This document shows, piece after piece, positions 7,994-16,063 of a DNA stretch of 64,000 bases (positions are counted from its first letter, which is position 1; each line of letters starts with the position of its first letter). Source of the stretch: JALYRV01 sp036675475 (GTDB lineage Bacteria > Acidobacteriota > Vicinamibacteria > Vicinamibacterales > SCN-69-37); NCBI GenBank assembly GCA_036675475.1, contig JAKFEY010000007.1:55894-119893 (forward strand), given 5' to 3'. The position numbers and the translations under genes were made by a program. The notes under the pieces were generated by a model. That model was not told the origin of the DNA. It did no database searches and saw only the letters and a program-made list of their open reading frames with translations.

Positions 7994-9372
7994 TCGACGC
8001 CGGCGTTCTTGCACGGCTCCGCGAGATTTGCGGCGAGGCGCACGTCCGCGTCGACGAGGAGACGCGCGTCGCATACGGCACCGACGCGCTGAAGCGCGGC
8101 AAGGCGGCCGACGTCGTGGTCTTCCCGTCGGGCCCGGAGGAGATCTCGCGCATTGCAAAGCTGTGTCATGACGAGCGCGTGCCGATGGTGCCGCGCGGCG
8201 CGGGCACCGGCTACACCGGCGGCGCCGTGCCTTTGCACGGCGGTGTCGTCATCGCCCTCGATCGCCTCAATCGCATTCTCGACATCGACCAGGAAAACCT
8301 GCTCGTCGTGTCCGAGTCGAACGTGATCACGGGCGACATCCAGGATGCGGTGGAGAAGGTGGGCCTGTTCTATCCGCCCGATCCGGCCAGCCTGAAGCAG
8401 TCCGTGATCGGCGGCAACGTGGCGGAGTGTGCCGGCGGGCCGCGCGCGTTCAAGTACGGCACCACGAAGCAATACGTGCTCGGCCTCGAGGCCGTGCTGC
8501 CGACCGGCGAAATCATCAACACCGGCGGCAAAGTCGTGAAGAACGTCGTCGGCTACGACCTCACGCACCTGCTCGTGGGCTCCGAAGGCACGCTGGCGAT
8601 CATCACGAAAGTCATCCTGAAGCTGATCCCGAAGCCGCCGGTGCAGGCGACGTTGCGCGCGACGTTTCCGGATGTGCAGGGGGCCGTCAACGCCGTCAGC
8701 GGTCTGTTGCGCGCGCGCGTCATTCCCGCGGCGCTCGAGCTGATTGACGGCGAGTGCCTCGAGGCGGTCGCGCGATACCTGAACGTGCGATCGCTGGCGC
8801 CCGAAGGCACGGGCGCGCTGCTGCTGATTGAAGTGGACGGCTTGTCGGAGCTGGTGGCCGGCGAAGCCGAACGCGTCGCGGATGCGTGTACCGACGCCGG
8901 CGCTACTGAGCTGCTGCGCGCGGCGACGGAAGAGGATCGCCAGGAGCTCTGGCGCGTCCGCCGCGAGCTGTCGCCGTCGCTGAAGGTCATCTCGCCGATC
9001 AAGCACAATCACGACATCGTCGTGCCGAAAGGCCGCATCCCGCAGCTGTTCGAGCTGGTGGGACGTCTGAAGAAAGAGTATCGGTTGCAGATGCCGTGCT
9101 TCGGCCACGTCGGCGACGGCAACATTCACGTCAATTTCATGCTGACGCCTGGCGACGAGGACGAGCTGCGGCGATCGGCCGAGGCCGAGCGCGCGTTGTT
9201 CGAGGGCGTGGTCGCGCTCGAAGGTTCGATCAGCGGCGAGCACGGCATCGGCTTCGCAAAGGCGCCGTACATGACCATCGAGCTCTCGCAGGACGAGATC
9301 GAGCTCATGAAGCGCGTCAAGCTGGCGTTCGACCCGCACGGCGTATTGAACCCCGGCAAAATGTTCTGGTAG
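7990..9372 (+). CDS. glcD: FAD-linked oxidase, glycolate oxidase GlcD-like
   Basis: A 460-residue flavoprotein of the VAO/PCMH family. The FAD-binding loop PRGAGTGYTGGAVP is at residues 68-81; the C-terminal cap contains CFGHVGDGNIHVNF and ISGEHGIGFAK, both typical of GlcD and D-lactate dehydrogenases. It oxidises a 2-hydroxy acid such as glycolate or D-lactate. The GlcE and GlcF partners are not adjacent, so D-lactate or another 2-hydroxy acid is also possible. It overlaps the aminotransferase by 4 bp. Its stop codon TAG belongs to a REP-like palindrome. Confidence 0.9.
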   Translation: MIDAGVLARLREICGEAHVRVDEETRVAYGTDALKRGKAADVVVFPSGPEEISRIAKLCHDERVPMVPRGAGTGYTGGAVPLHGGVVIALDRLNRILDIDQENLLVVSESNVITGDIQDAVEKVGLFYPPDPASLKQSVIGGNVAECAGGPRAFKYGTTKQYVLGLEAVLPTGEIINTGGKVVKNVVGYDLTHLLVGSEGTLAIITKVILKLIPKPPVQATLRATFPDVQGAVNAVSGLLRARVIPAALELIDGECLEAVARYLNVRSLAPEGTGALLLIEVDGLSELVAGEAERVADACTDAGATELLRAATEEDRQELWRVRRELSPSLKVISPIKHNHDIVVPKGRIPQLFELVGRLKKEYRLQMPCFGHVGDGNIHVNFMLTPGDEDELRRSAEAERALFEGVVALEGSISGEHGIGFAKAPYMTIELSQDEIELMKRVKLAFDPHGVLNPGKMFW

Positions 9373-9392
9373 GCCGGGGCTTCAGCCCCGGC
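9369..9392 (+). repeat. REP-like palindrome supplying the glcD stop codon
   Basis: GGTAG runs directly into a perfect 8-bp hairpin, GCCGGGGC (9373-9380), loop TTCA, GCCCCGGC (9385-9392). The TAG is the stop codon of glcD. Related units occur at 23046-23093, 26282-26305 and 46168-46211. It could also fold as a transcription terminator, but lacks a T tract. Confidence 0.75.
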
Positions 9393-9400
9393 GGAGGCTC

Positions 9401-9766
9401 ATGACACGCACACGCACCGTTCTGCTCGCTCTCGCCCTCGTCGCCACCGGCTGCGAAGGCATCTATCAGCGCGACATCACTGCCGTGGTGTCGGGCCCGT
9501 CCACCGTGGCGGTTGGCGCCAGCGTCCTGCTGACGGTGACGCTGCAATATGAAGGCGGCGACAGCCTCGTGCTCGGCCCTGGCGATGCCGGATCGGTCAA
9601 CTGGACCTCGTCGGACACGGCCATCGCGACCGTTGATTTCTTCGGCGTGGTCAAAGGTGTGGCGCCGGGAGCGGTGACGATTACCGCCACACCCTCGTCG
9701 CTCACAACGGACGGGACGCGTACGCCCGGCACCCACGCGATGACCGTGCAGGCCGCCGCCGAGTAA
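9401..9766 (+). CDS. lipoprotein with one bacterial Ig-like (BIG2) domain
   Basis: A 121-residue protein. The signal peptide ends in a lipobox (ALVATGC), so the mature protein should be anchored by a lipidated cysteine. The rest is a single Ig-like fold of the BIG2 type: TVAVGASVLLTVTLQYEGG, SVNWTSSDTAIATVD and GVAPGAVTITATPS. Such domains mediate surface adhesion or are structural spacers. A paralogue with the same architecture lies at 12827-13192; the two flank the DUF4412/OmpA envelope genes. Confidence 0.8.
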   Translation: MTRTRTVLLALALVATGCEGIYQRDITAVVSGPSTVAVGASVLLTVTLQYEGGDSLVLGPGDAGSVNWTSSDTAIATVDFFGVVKGVAPGAVTITATPSSLTTDGTRTPGTHAMTVQAAAE

Positions 9767-9785
9767 GCCGGGCGCGTCCGCGCGC

Positions 9786-10562
9786 TTATTGCGTCTTCGT
9801 CTTGTAGCCGGCGGGCACCTCGAACACCGAGTCGGCGATCGGGGCCGCCGACACGTCGGTGACCTCGCTCGTCATCGTCATGCCGCCCATCTTGTTCATC
9901 ATCTGCGCCATCATGCCTTTGCCCTCGAACGAGAAGGCCAGTTCGGTGGCATAGGCGACGCCGAGGCCGGCCATCTGGTTATAGAGGGCCGTCATGCCTT
10001 TGGCCTGGCCGGGCTGCGCTTTCGCAGCGCGTGGATCGGTGAAGAACAGGCCCTTCTGCGCGGCCATCCTGTAGAACGCGGCATAGTCGGCGGCGCCGGG
10101 GCCGCCCTTCACGAGACACACGGGCCCCGCCACATTGACCGTGAGGTCGTCACCGTTGCCGATGCGCGCGGGCGCCGACACTTTCATGTCGTGCACCGTG
10201 CACGTGGCGCCGGCGATCTGGCGCGTCACGCCGGTGGGCGTGATGGAGGCCTTCACGTCAGCGTCCTCGATCTTCGCCAGCTCCTTCGCGAACGATGCGA
10301 GATCCATGACGGTCGCCTCGCGCTTGTCGTGATCGATGGAGATCATCTTCTGCGCGCCGGCGTCGATGATGACCGTCATCTTCCTGCCGCCCATCGTCTG
10401 GTCGGTGCGCATTTTCGTGCCCTTGATGTACTGCACGCCTTCGCCCGACATGGCGGCGCCCATGCCTTTGCCGCCGTGCTTCTGCTTGAGCGTGACGTCA
10501 GCCGCGGCCGGCGACGCGGCGAGTGCCGCGCACGCGGCCATGATCGTGATGTGCTTCTTCAT
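9786..10562 (-). CDS. secreted DUF4412-like protein
   Basis: A 258-residue protein with a signal peptide (MKKHITIMAACAALAASPAAA). The mature part is methionine- and glycine-rich (GKGMGAAMSGEGVQY, GKGMMAQMMNKMGGMTM) and contains the pattern KMRTDQTMGGRKMTVIIDAGAQ seen in DUF4412 proteins, whose function is unknown. The final domain carries VFEVPAGYKTKTQ, a usual ending of that family. Its start overlaps the stop of the upstream gene by ATGA, so the two are coupled. The many methionines could bind copper, but that is speculation. Confidence 0.75.
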   Translation of the reverse strand: MKKHITIMAACAALAASPAAADVTLKQKHGGKGMGAAMSGEGVQYIKGTKMRTDQTMGGRKMTVIIDAGAQKMISIDHDKREATVMDLASFAKELAKIEDADVKASITPTGVTRQIAGATCTVHDMKVSAPARIGNGDDLTVNVAGPVCLVKGGPGAADYAAFYRMAAQKGLFFTDPRAAKAQPGQAKGMTALYNQMAGLGVAYATELAFSFEGKGMMAQMMNKMGGMTMTSEVTDVSAAPIADSVFEVPAGYKTKTQ

Positions 10563-11731
10563 CGGCGGTACCGATCCTCCATGAACGTGTAATAGATGAA
10601 CCCGAAGCGGTTGTACCAGTCGGGATTGTTGAAATGATCGCGCTCGCACACCGCCATCTGGTCGAGCGCCGAGCGCAGCGTGCCGAGCAGGTCCTTGTAC
10701 TTGCCGTCGTAGGTGCGCCCGAGCTTTGCGAGCTCGGTCTCGATGCCCTTTTTCGAGTACTGCCAGGACAGGCCGCTGAGCGCGTGCACGCCTGAGGCGC
10801 TGTCGCCGAACGACATCGCCTTGTCGGCCATGTCGGTGGTGGATTGATAGATGGCGCGCAGCTGCTCGAACGTGACGCGCGTGAAATTGAGCCGGCGCAC
10901 GGCCGTCTCGTAGCACTGCTGACATTCCTCGGTGGCGCACGAGATCGGCACCTCCGGCATGCCCTCGGGGCGATAGTCGGGGTCGTACCGGCCATCGTCC
11001 TCGTTGAGATGCTCGAACGCCTCCTGGAACTCGCGGAAGTTGCGGATGGCTTCGCTGCCCATGCCGGCCAGGTCGAGCACCTGTTCGGCGTCGCGCCACA
11101 GGCGATCGGCGGTGATGGCAATCGGGCCCTGCGCGTAAAGGGTCGGGGAGAGCAGCATGAGCGCCATGGCGGCCGCGGCGGCCGACGCCTTGCGCCGCTT
11201 CGCGAAGGCGAACAGCAGCAGGCCCGCGAGCACCACGCCGGCGGCGCCGAACATCCATCCACGCCCGCCCGATCCCGTGACGCCGCCCTTCAACACGACG
11301 GTCGGCGGTTCGGGCTTCAGCTCGTCGCCGGCCCACACCACCATCTGGTACTGGCTCGCGCCGGCGCCCGACACCACGATCTTCATTTCGCCCTGGGTAC
11401 GGAGCTTGATAGACGCCCGGCCGCTGCCTTTCGTGGAGGCGGTCTTGTCGAAGGTGTCGAAGCGGTATTTCGAGAGCTGCAGCTTCACGTCATCATCAGG
11501 ATTCCTGCTGATGACCGTGACCACCACCGGCTGGATGATGCTCAGATTCTCGACAAAGAACCTGTCGCCCGCGGGCGACGACGTGCCTTGAACGAAGGCG
11601 GCCTTGCCGGCCGGTAAGGCGTCGCTTGCTTTCAGCTGGAGCCTGTATGACCTGGGTGACGAAGACTGCGCGGAAATGCCTGTCGACAGGGCAAGAACGG
11701 CGCAGAGGGCGATTACAGAAGTGTGGCGCAC
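10559..11731 (-). CDS. two-part secreted/membrane hypothetical protein
   Basis: A 390-residue protein with a GTG start preceded by GAGGTTG. It has a signal peptide (MRHTSVIALCAVLALSTGISAQ), a first extracytoplasmic domain (about residues 23-150), a Gly-rich turn and a transmembrane helix (GWMFGAAGVVLAGLLLFAF). Right after a basic stretch comes a second hydrophobic segment ending in TLYAQG, which looks like another signal peptide. The second half (about 200-390) has a CATEECQQCYE cysteine cluster. This layout suggests a fusion of two secreted proteins. No family is recognised. It is coupled to the DUF4412 gene. Confidence 0.7.
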   Translation of the reverse strand: MRHTSVIALCAVLALSTGISAQSSSPRSYRLQLKASDALPAGKAAFVQGTSSPAGDRFFVENLSIIQPVVVTVISRNPDDDVKLQLSKYRFDTFDKTASTKGSGRASIKLRTQGEMKIVVSGAGASQYQMVVWAGDELKPEPPTVVLKGGVTGSGGRGWMFGAAGVVLAGLLLFAFAKRRKASAAAAAMALMLLSPTLYAQGPIAITADRLWRDAEQVLDLAGMGSEAIRNFREFQEAFEHLNEDDGRYDPDYRPEGMPEVPISCATEECQQCYETAVRRLNFTRVTFEQLRAIYQSTTDMADKAMSFGDSASGVHALSGLSWQYSKKGIETELAKLGRTYDGKYKDLLGTLRSALDQMAVCERDHFNNPDWYNRFGFIYYTFMEDRYRR

Positions 11732-11751
11732 CTGACAACCTCGTAGGTTTT

Positions 11752-12822
11752 GTGCTGGTCTTTGCCGTCGCGCTCGTGGCTGGCGCGCCCGGTCGCGCGG
11801 CCGAGCTGCAAGAGAGGATCCCGCTCGTCGAAGGCCTCACCATCGTGACCGCCATCGCGGAAACGCGCGGCGATTACGAGTCGATCAAGACGGTGGCGGC
11901 CGTAGGTGCCGACTCGATTCAAGTCACGTATGCGGCGGAAATGACCAACGGGCGGCGGCTGGCGGCCACCCGGCCGGTGCTGCGCAAGGACCTCGCGGCC
12001 GCGCGCGAATACCGTCAGGAGTTCATGAATGGCGACACGCGCGCGTATCCCGGCACGACGGTGCTGGGGCCGTCATCGGCGGTGATTGCCGACCTCAATG
12101 CGAAAGGCGAGGCGCTGTTCACGGCCTACACGCGCACGTATGGCGGGCTGCGGAAGGTCACCGCCACGATCACGAAGGTGGGCCTCGTGAAGTATCCCGT
12201 GCTGCTCAATGGCGCGCGCGTGGAGCTCGACGCGATTCACGCGCGCGGCGACTACGCGCGAGAGACCGCGGAGTTCTGGTTTCTGAACGACGCCGCCAAT
12301 CCGCTCACGCTGCGGTATCACTTCGTGGAGAAGAAGTCGCCCGAAGTGGAGAAGATCGAGCAGATGACCGGCGGCAAGATGAAGGTGCCGATGCGCGAGT
12401 ATGCCCTCGACGTCGTGCGCATCACGTATCAGCCGCCTGCCGCGCCTCCGGCGGCCGCGCTCGAGTCGAAGCTCGAAAAGGAAGGCCGCGCCGAAATCCA
12501 CGGGATCTACTTCGACTTCGACAAGGCCACGCTGAAGCCGGAATCCACGCCCGTCTTGCAGGAGATTGCCGCGCTGCTGGTCAGGCAGCCGGCCTGGGCG
12601 CTCGACATTGAGGGCCACACCGACAGCGTCGGCACCGAGGCGCACAACATGACGCTGTCGAAGCAGCGCGCCGACGCGGTGAAGCACGCGCTGGTGACCG
12701 AGTACGGCATTGCCGCCGCGCGCCTGACGCCCGCCGGCTTCGGCGCGTCGAAGCCGCGCGAGTCGAACGACACACTGGCGGGCCGCGCTCGCAACCGGCG
12801 CGTGGAACTGGTAAAACGCTAG
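11752..12822 (+). CDS. OmpA-family peptidoglycan-associated outer membrane protein
   Basis: About 356 residues if translation starts at GTG 11752, which gives a plausible signal peptide (VLVFAVALVAGAPGRAAELQ); upstream in-frame starts would overlap the divergent gene beginning at 11731. The N-terminal two thirds are an unassigned extracytoplasmic domain. The last 115 residues form an OmpA-C domain: GIYFDFDKATLKPES, IEGHTDSVG and the arginine-rich end GRARNRRVELVKR that contact diaminopimelate of peptidoglycan. The start is uncertain. Confidence 0.85.
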   Translation: MLVFAVALVAGAPGRAAELQERIPLVEGLTIVTAIAETRGDYESIKTVAAVGADSIQVTYAAEMTNGRRLAATRPVLRKDLAAAREYRQEFMNGDTRAYPGTTVLGPSSAVIADLNAKGEALFTAYTRTYGGLRKVTATITKVGLVKYPVLLNGARVELDAIHARGDYARETAEFWFLNDAANPLTLRYHFVEKKSPEVEKIEQMTGGKMKVPMREYALDVVRITYQPPAAPPAAALESKLEKEGRAEIHGIYFDFDKATLKPESTPVLQEIAALLVRQPAWALDIEGHTDSVGTEAHNMTLSKQRADAVKHALVTEYGIAAARLTPAGFGASKPRESNDTLAGRARNRRVELVKR

Positions 12823-12826
12823 TGCC

Positions 12827-13192
12827 ATGAACCAGCTCCGGGCGGCCGCGCTGGCCCTGACGCTCATCCCGTTGGCCTCGTCATGCACGCCGGGAATGTA
12901 CCGCCGCGACGTGACGGCCTCCGTCTCGGGCCCCACCAGGGTTGCTGTGGGCGGCACGATCCAGCTCACGGTGCGTCTTGCGTATTCCGATGGCACCACG
13001 CGCCTGCTGACGCCGACGACGATGGGGTCGGTGGACTGGACGACATCGAACGCCGCCATCGCCACGGTGAACTTCCAGGGCACGGTCACCGGCATCGCCC
13101 CGGGCACCGTAACCATCACGGCCACTCCTGCCGCCACCTCCACCGGCACCGGCGACCACATCGCCGGCACCCAGACAGTGACCGTGGAGTAG
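12827..13192 (+). CDS. lipoprotein with one Ig-like (BIG2) domain, paralogue of 9401-9766
   Basis: A 121-residue lipoprotein with the lipobox LASSC. The single Ig-like domain matches the protein at 9401-9766 in length and in most key positions (SGPTRVAVGGTIQLTV, GSVDWTTSNAAIATVNF, GIAPGTVTITATP). Both share the pattern Y-x-R-D after the lipobox cysteine. It begins four bases after the OmpA-type gene, so the two are probably co-transcribed and may work together at the outer membrane. The duplication around the envelope cluster is visible; its purpose is not. Confidence 0.8.
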   Translation: MNQLRAAALALTLIPLASSCTPGMYRRDVTASVSGPTRVAVGGTIQLTVRLAYSDGTTRLLTPTTMGSVDWTTSNAAIATVNFQGTVTGIAPGTVTITATPAATSTGTGDHIAGTQTVTVE

Positions 13193-13244
13193 CGGTCGGC
13201 CGCAGGGGGACGAGGACGCCCGGATAGGTTCGAGGACTGAGAAA

Positions 13245-13282
13245 CGGCAGGCGGTATACGCGCGTAATACAGACGCCTGCCG
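13245..13282 (+). repeat. 9-bp-arm hairpin upstream of the S9 peptidase gene
   Basis: CGGCAGGCG (13245-13253) and CGCCTGCCG (13274-13282) are perfect inverted repeats around a 20-nt loop. The 128-bp gap holds nothing else clear apart from the AGAGGG ribosome-binding site of the next gene. It could end the lipoprotein transcript or be a regulatory hairpin. Confidence 0.5.
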
Positions 13283-13320
13283 ACGTGCTACGATTCGGCG
13301 GTTAATTCAGAGGGTCCCCC

Positions 13321-15999
13321 ATGAAAATCGCCCGATATACGCCCTTCGTTCTCGCGCTTGCGCTGCCGCTGTCGATCGCGGCGCAGGAACAGACCCGTAA
13401 CGCCGCCCCGAAGGCGCAGGCGCCTGAGACGTGGGCCGATCGCGTCATCAAGCAGGATGGCTACGCGACGCCGCCGCCGGAACTGGCCTCCGCGGTGCTG
13501 GCCCCGCGGCATCTGAACGTTTCGATCGGCAGTCTCAACGCCGACAAGACGTGGTCGCTCGACGAGATCGGTGACGGGCCCGTCGTAATGACGACGTTCT
13601 CGAAGCCGTTCCACGAGCTCGGCGGCGTCTTCATCGATCACAAGGCCAACCGGTCGCGCACGCTGACGATTCGCAACAACGTCGGCATCCAGCTGATTTC
13701 GACGGCCGACGGCGCGAAGAAGGCGATTCAGATTCCGGCCGGCCTGCGCGTGTCGAACGCGACGTGGTCGCCCGACGGCAAGTCGGTGGCGTACTTCGGC
13801 CACTCCGACACCGCCACGCACATTTATATCGCCGACGTGGCCACGCTGAAATCGCGGCAGCTGACGAAGACGCCGGTGCTCGCGACGCTCGTCACGGATT
13901 TCGAGTTCACCGAGGACAGCCGGCACGTCGCCGCGGTGCTGGTGCCCGAGGCGCGCGCCGCGATGCCGGCGGTGCCGCCGGTGCCGACGGGTCCCACGGT
14001 GCTGCTCGCCGAGCCTGACAAGAACCGCCTGCGCACCTACCGCAGCCTGATGTCGACCCCGCACGATTTCGCCCTGCTCGAGTGGCATGCTACCGGCCAG
14101 GTGGCGCTCATCGATGCGGCCACGGGCGCCGTGAAGAAAGTGGGCGCGCCGGCGATGGTGCGCGCCATCAGCCCCTCGCCCGACGGCGCCTATCTGCGCG
14201 TCACGCGCATGACGAAGCCGTTCTCGTACATCGTGCCCGTCGGCAACTTCGGGCAGATCGAAGAGCTGTGGGACGCATCAGGCAAGGTGCTCGCGAAGCT
14301 GAGCGAGCGGCCGATCAATCTCGGCGTGCAGGGCGGTGATGACGATGACGACCAGCCGGCCGGCGGCCGCGGCGGCGGCGCGCAGGCGGGCAAGCGTGAG
14401 ATTACGTGGCGGCCAGACGGCCAGGGCCTGAGCTATCTCGAACAGGTGCCTGCGCCGGCGCGCAACACGGCCAACGCCGATGCCGCACCGGCTGCCGATG
14501 CGCCGGCGGCCGACGCGCCTCAGGGCGGGCGCCGCGGTGGCGCCGCGCGTCCCGATCGCCTGTATCAGTGGACCGCGCCGTTCGACGCGGCCAGCGCGAA
14601 AGTCATCTACGAGCAGACCACGCGCATGAGCGGGGTGCGGTACTCGCCCGACATGAAGTGGCTCTTCTTCCAGGAGCGCCAGGGCACGGGCGATACGGCG
14701 ACCACGATCGACGCGGCGGTCAATCTCGAGAAGACGTCTGAGAAGTTCACGCTCGCGCGTTACCGCGCCAGCGACATCTATGCGAACCCGGGCTCCCTGG
14801 CCGGCGTGCGCGGCGGTGGCGGTGGCGGCGGACGCGGCGGCGGCGGGGGAGGCGGCACGGTGCTGCTCTCCGGTGACGGCAGCAGCGTGTTCTATCAGGG
14901 CACGAAGTACGACAAGGATCCCGACACCGTCGGTCCGCAGACGTTCGTCGACAAGGTGGCGATCCGCACCGGCACCAAGACACGCATCTTCGAGGGCGCC
15001 AACAAGAACGCCTTCGAGCGCGTCGTCGCCATCCTCAATCCGGACGCGCCGTCGTTCATCATCGCGCGCGAGAGCCCGACCGAGATCGCGCAGAACTTCC
15101 GGCTCGAGGCCGGCCGGCGCACGCAGCTGACGCACAACGAGGACCCGACGCCGGATCTCACGAAGGCAAAGGTCGAGCGCTTCACGGTGTCGCGCCCCGA
15201 CGGCATGTCCTTCCGCGTGACGGTCAATCTGCCGGCCGATCACGTCAAAGGCAACAAGCTGCCGGCGCTGTTCTGGTTCTATCCGCGCGAGTATGCGGAC
15301 CAGGAGGCGTACGACCGCGGCAACCGCACGTTCAACATGAACACCTTCCCGAACTTCGGGACGCGGTCGATGGAGTACTTCGTGCGCCTCGGCTACGCGG
15401 TGGTCGAGCCTGACGCGCCCATCTTCGGGCCGCAGGGCGCGATGAACAACAACTACGTGCACGACCTGCGCAACAACCTGTCGGCGGTGATCGACGAGCT
15501 CGATCGGCGCGGCATTGCGGACCGCACGCGGCTGGCCATCGGCGGCCACAGCTACGGCGCGTTCTCGACCGTGAACGCGATGGTGCACACGCCGTTCTTC
15601 AAGGCCGGCATCGCCGGCGACGGCGCCTACAACCGCACGTTGACGCCCATCGGCTTCCAGAGCGAGCGCCGCGACCTGTGGGAAGCGCCGAACGTGTATC
15701 TCGAGATGTCACCGTTCATGCGGGCGAACAACCTGACCGGCGCGCTGCTGATGTATCACGGCATGCACGATCAGAACGTCGGCACGGACATCATCAACTC
15801 CACGCGCCTGTTCCACGCCCTCAACGGCCTGGGCAAGACGGCGTCGCTCTATCTCTATCCATTCGAGGACCACGGCCCGGCCTCGAAGGAAACGCTGCTC
15901 GACCTGTGGGCGCGTTGGGCCGCGTGGCTGGACAAGTACGTGAAGAACGCCGGCCCGAACGCGGCGCGCGACACGACCGACGCCGACGGCCGGCGATAA
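13321..15999 (+). CDS. secreted S9-family (prolyl oligopeptidase-like) serine peptidase
   Basis: An 892-residue protein with a signal peptide ending near AAQEQ. The N-terminal two thirds form a propeller-like region interrupted by low-complexity inserts, including Gly/Arg tracts around 14800-14860. The C-terminal alpha/beta hydrolase domain has the nucleophile Ser744 in GGHSYGAF, Asp817 in GMHDQN and His851 in EDHGP, a complete catalytic triad. Members of this family cleave or trim peptides; here it should act outside the cytoplasm. The gene stands alone on the plus strand and ends just before a 25-bp-arm palindrome shared with the convergent VWFA gene. Confidence 0.9.
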   Translation: MKIARYTPFVLALALPLSIAAQEQTRNAAPKAQAPETWADRVIKQDGYATPPPELASAVLAPRHLNVSIGSLNADKTWSLDEIGDGPVVMTTFSKPFHELGGVFIDHKANRSRTLTIRNNVGIQLISTADGAKKAIQIPAGLRVSNATWSPDGKSVAYFGHSDTATHIYIADVATLKSRQLTKTPVLATLVTDFEFTEDSRHVAAVLVPEARAAMPAVPPVPTGPTVLLAEPDKNRLRTYRSLMSTPHDFALLEWHATGQVALIDAATGAVKKVGAPAMVRAISPSPDGAYLRVTRMTKPFSYIVPVGNFGQIEELWDASGKVLAKLSERPINLGVQGGDDDDDQPAGGRGGGAQAGKREITWRPDGQGLSYLEQVPAPARNTANADAAPAADAPAADAPQGGRRGGAARPDRLYQWTAPFDAASAKVIYEQTTRMSGVRYSPDMKWLFFQERQGTGDTATTIDAAVNLEKTSEKFTLARYRASDIYANPGSLAGVRGGGGGGGRGGGGGGGTVLLSGDGSSVFYQGTKYDKDPDTVGPQTFVDKVAIRTGTKTRIFEGANKNAFERVVAILNPDAPSFIIARESPTEIAQNFRLEAGRRTQLTHNEDPTPDLTKAKVERFTVSRPDGMSFRVTVNLPADHVKGNKLPALFWFYPREYADQEAYDRGNRTFNMNTFPNFGTRSMEYFVRLGYAVVEPDAPIFGPQGAMNNNYVHDLRNNLSAVIDELDRRGIADRTRLAIGGHSYGAFSTVNAMVHTPFFKAGIAGDGAYNRTLTPIGFQSERRDLWEAPNVYLEMSPFMRANNLTGALLMYHGMHDQNVGTDIINSTRLFHALNGLGKTASLYLYPFEDHGPASKETLLDLWARWAAWLDKYVKNAGPNAARDTTDADGRR

Positions 16000-16000
16000 G

Positions 16001-16063
16001 AAAAAGGGGACGGGTCTAATTTTCCGGAGTGTCTCCCGGGAAAATTAGACCCGTCCCCTTTTT
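16001..16063. repeat. long perfect palindrome with 25-bp arms between convergent genes
   Basis: The left arm (16001-16025, starting AAAAAGGGGACGGG) is exactly complementary to the right arm (16039-16063) around a 13-nt spacer. It resembles REP elements mobilised by RAYT-type transposases found in many environmental bacteria. The A/T runs at both ends mean it can also act as a bidirectional terminator. Most of the element is translated as the final residues of the minus-strand VWFA gene. Confidence 0.85.
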
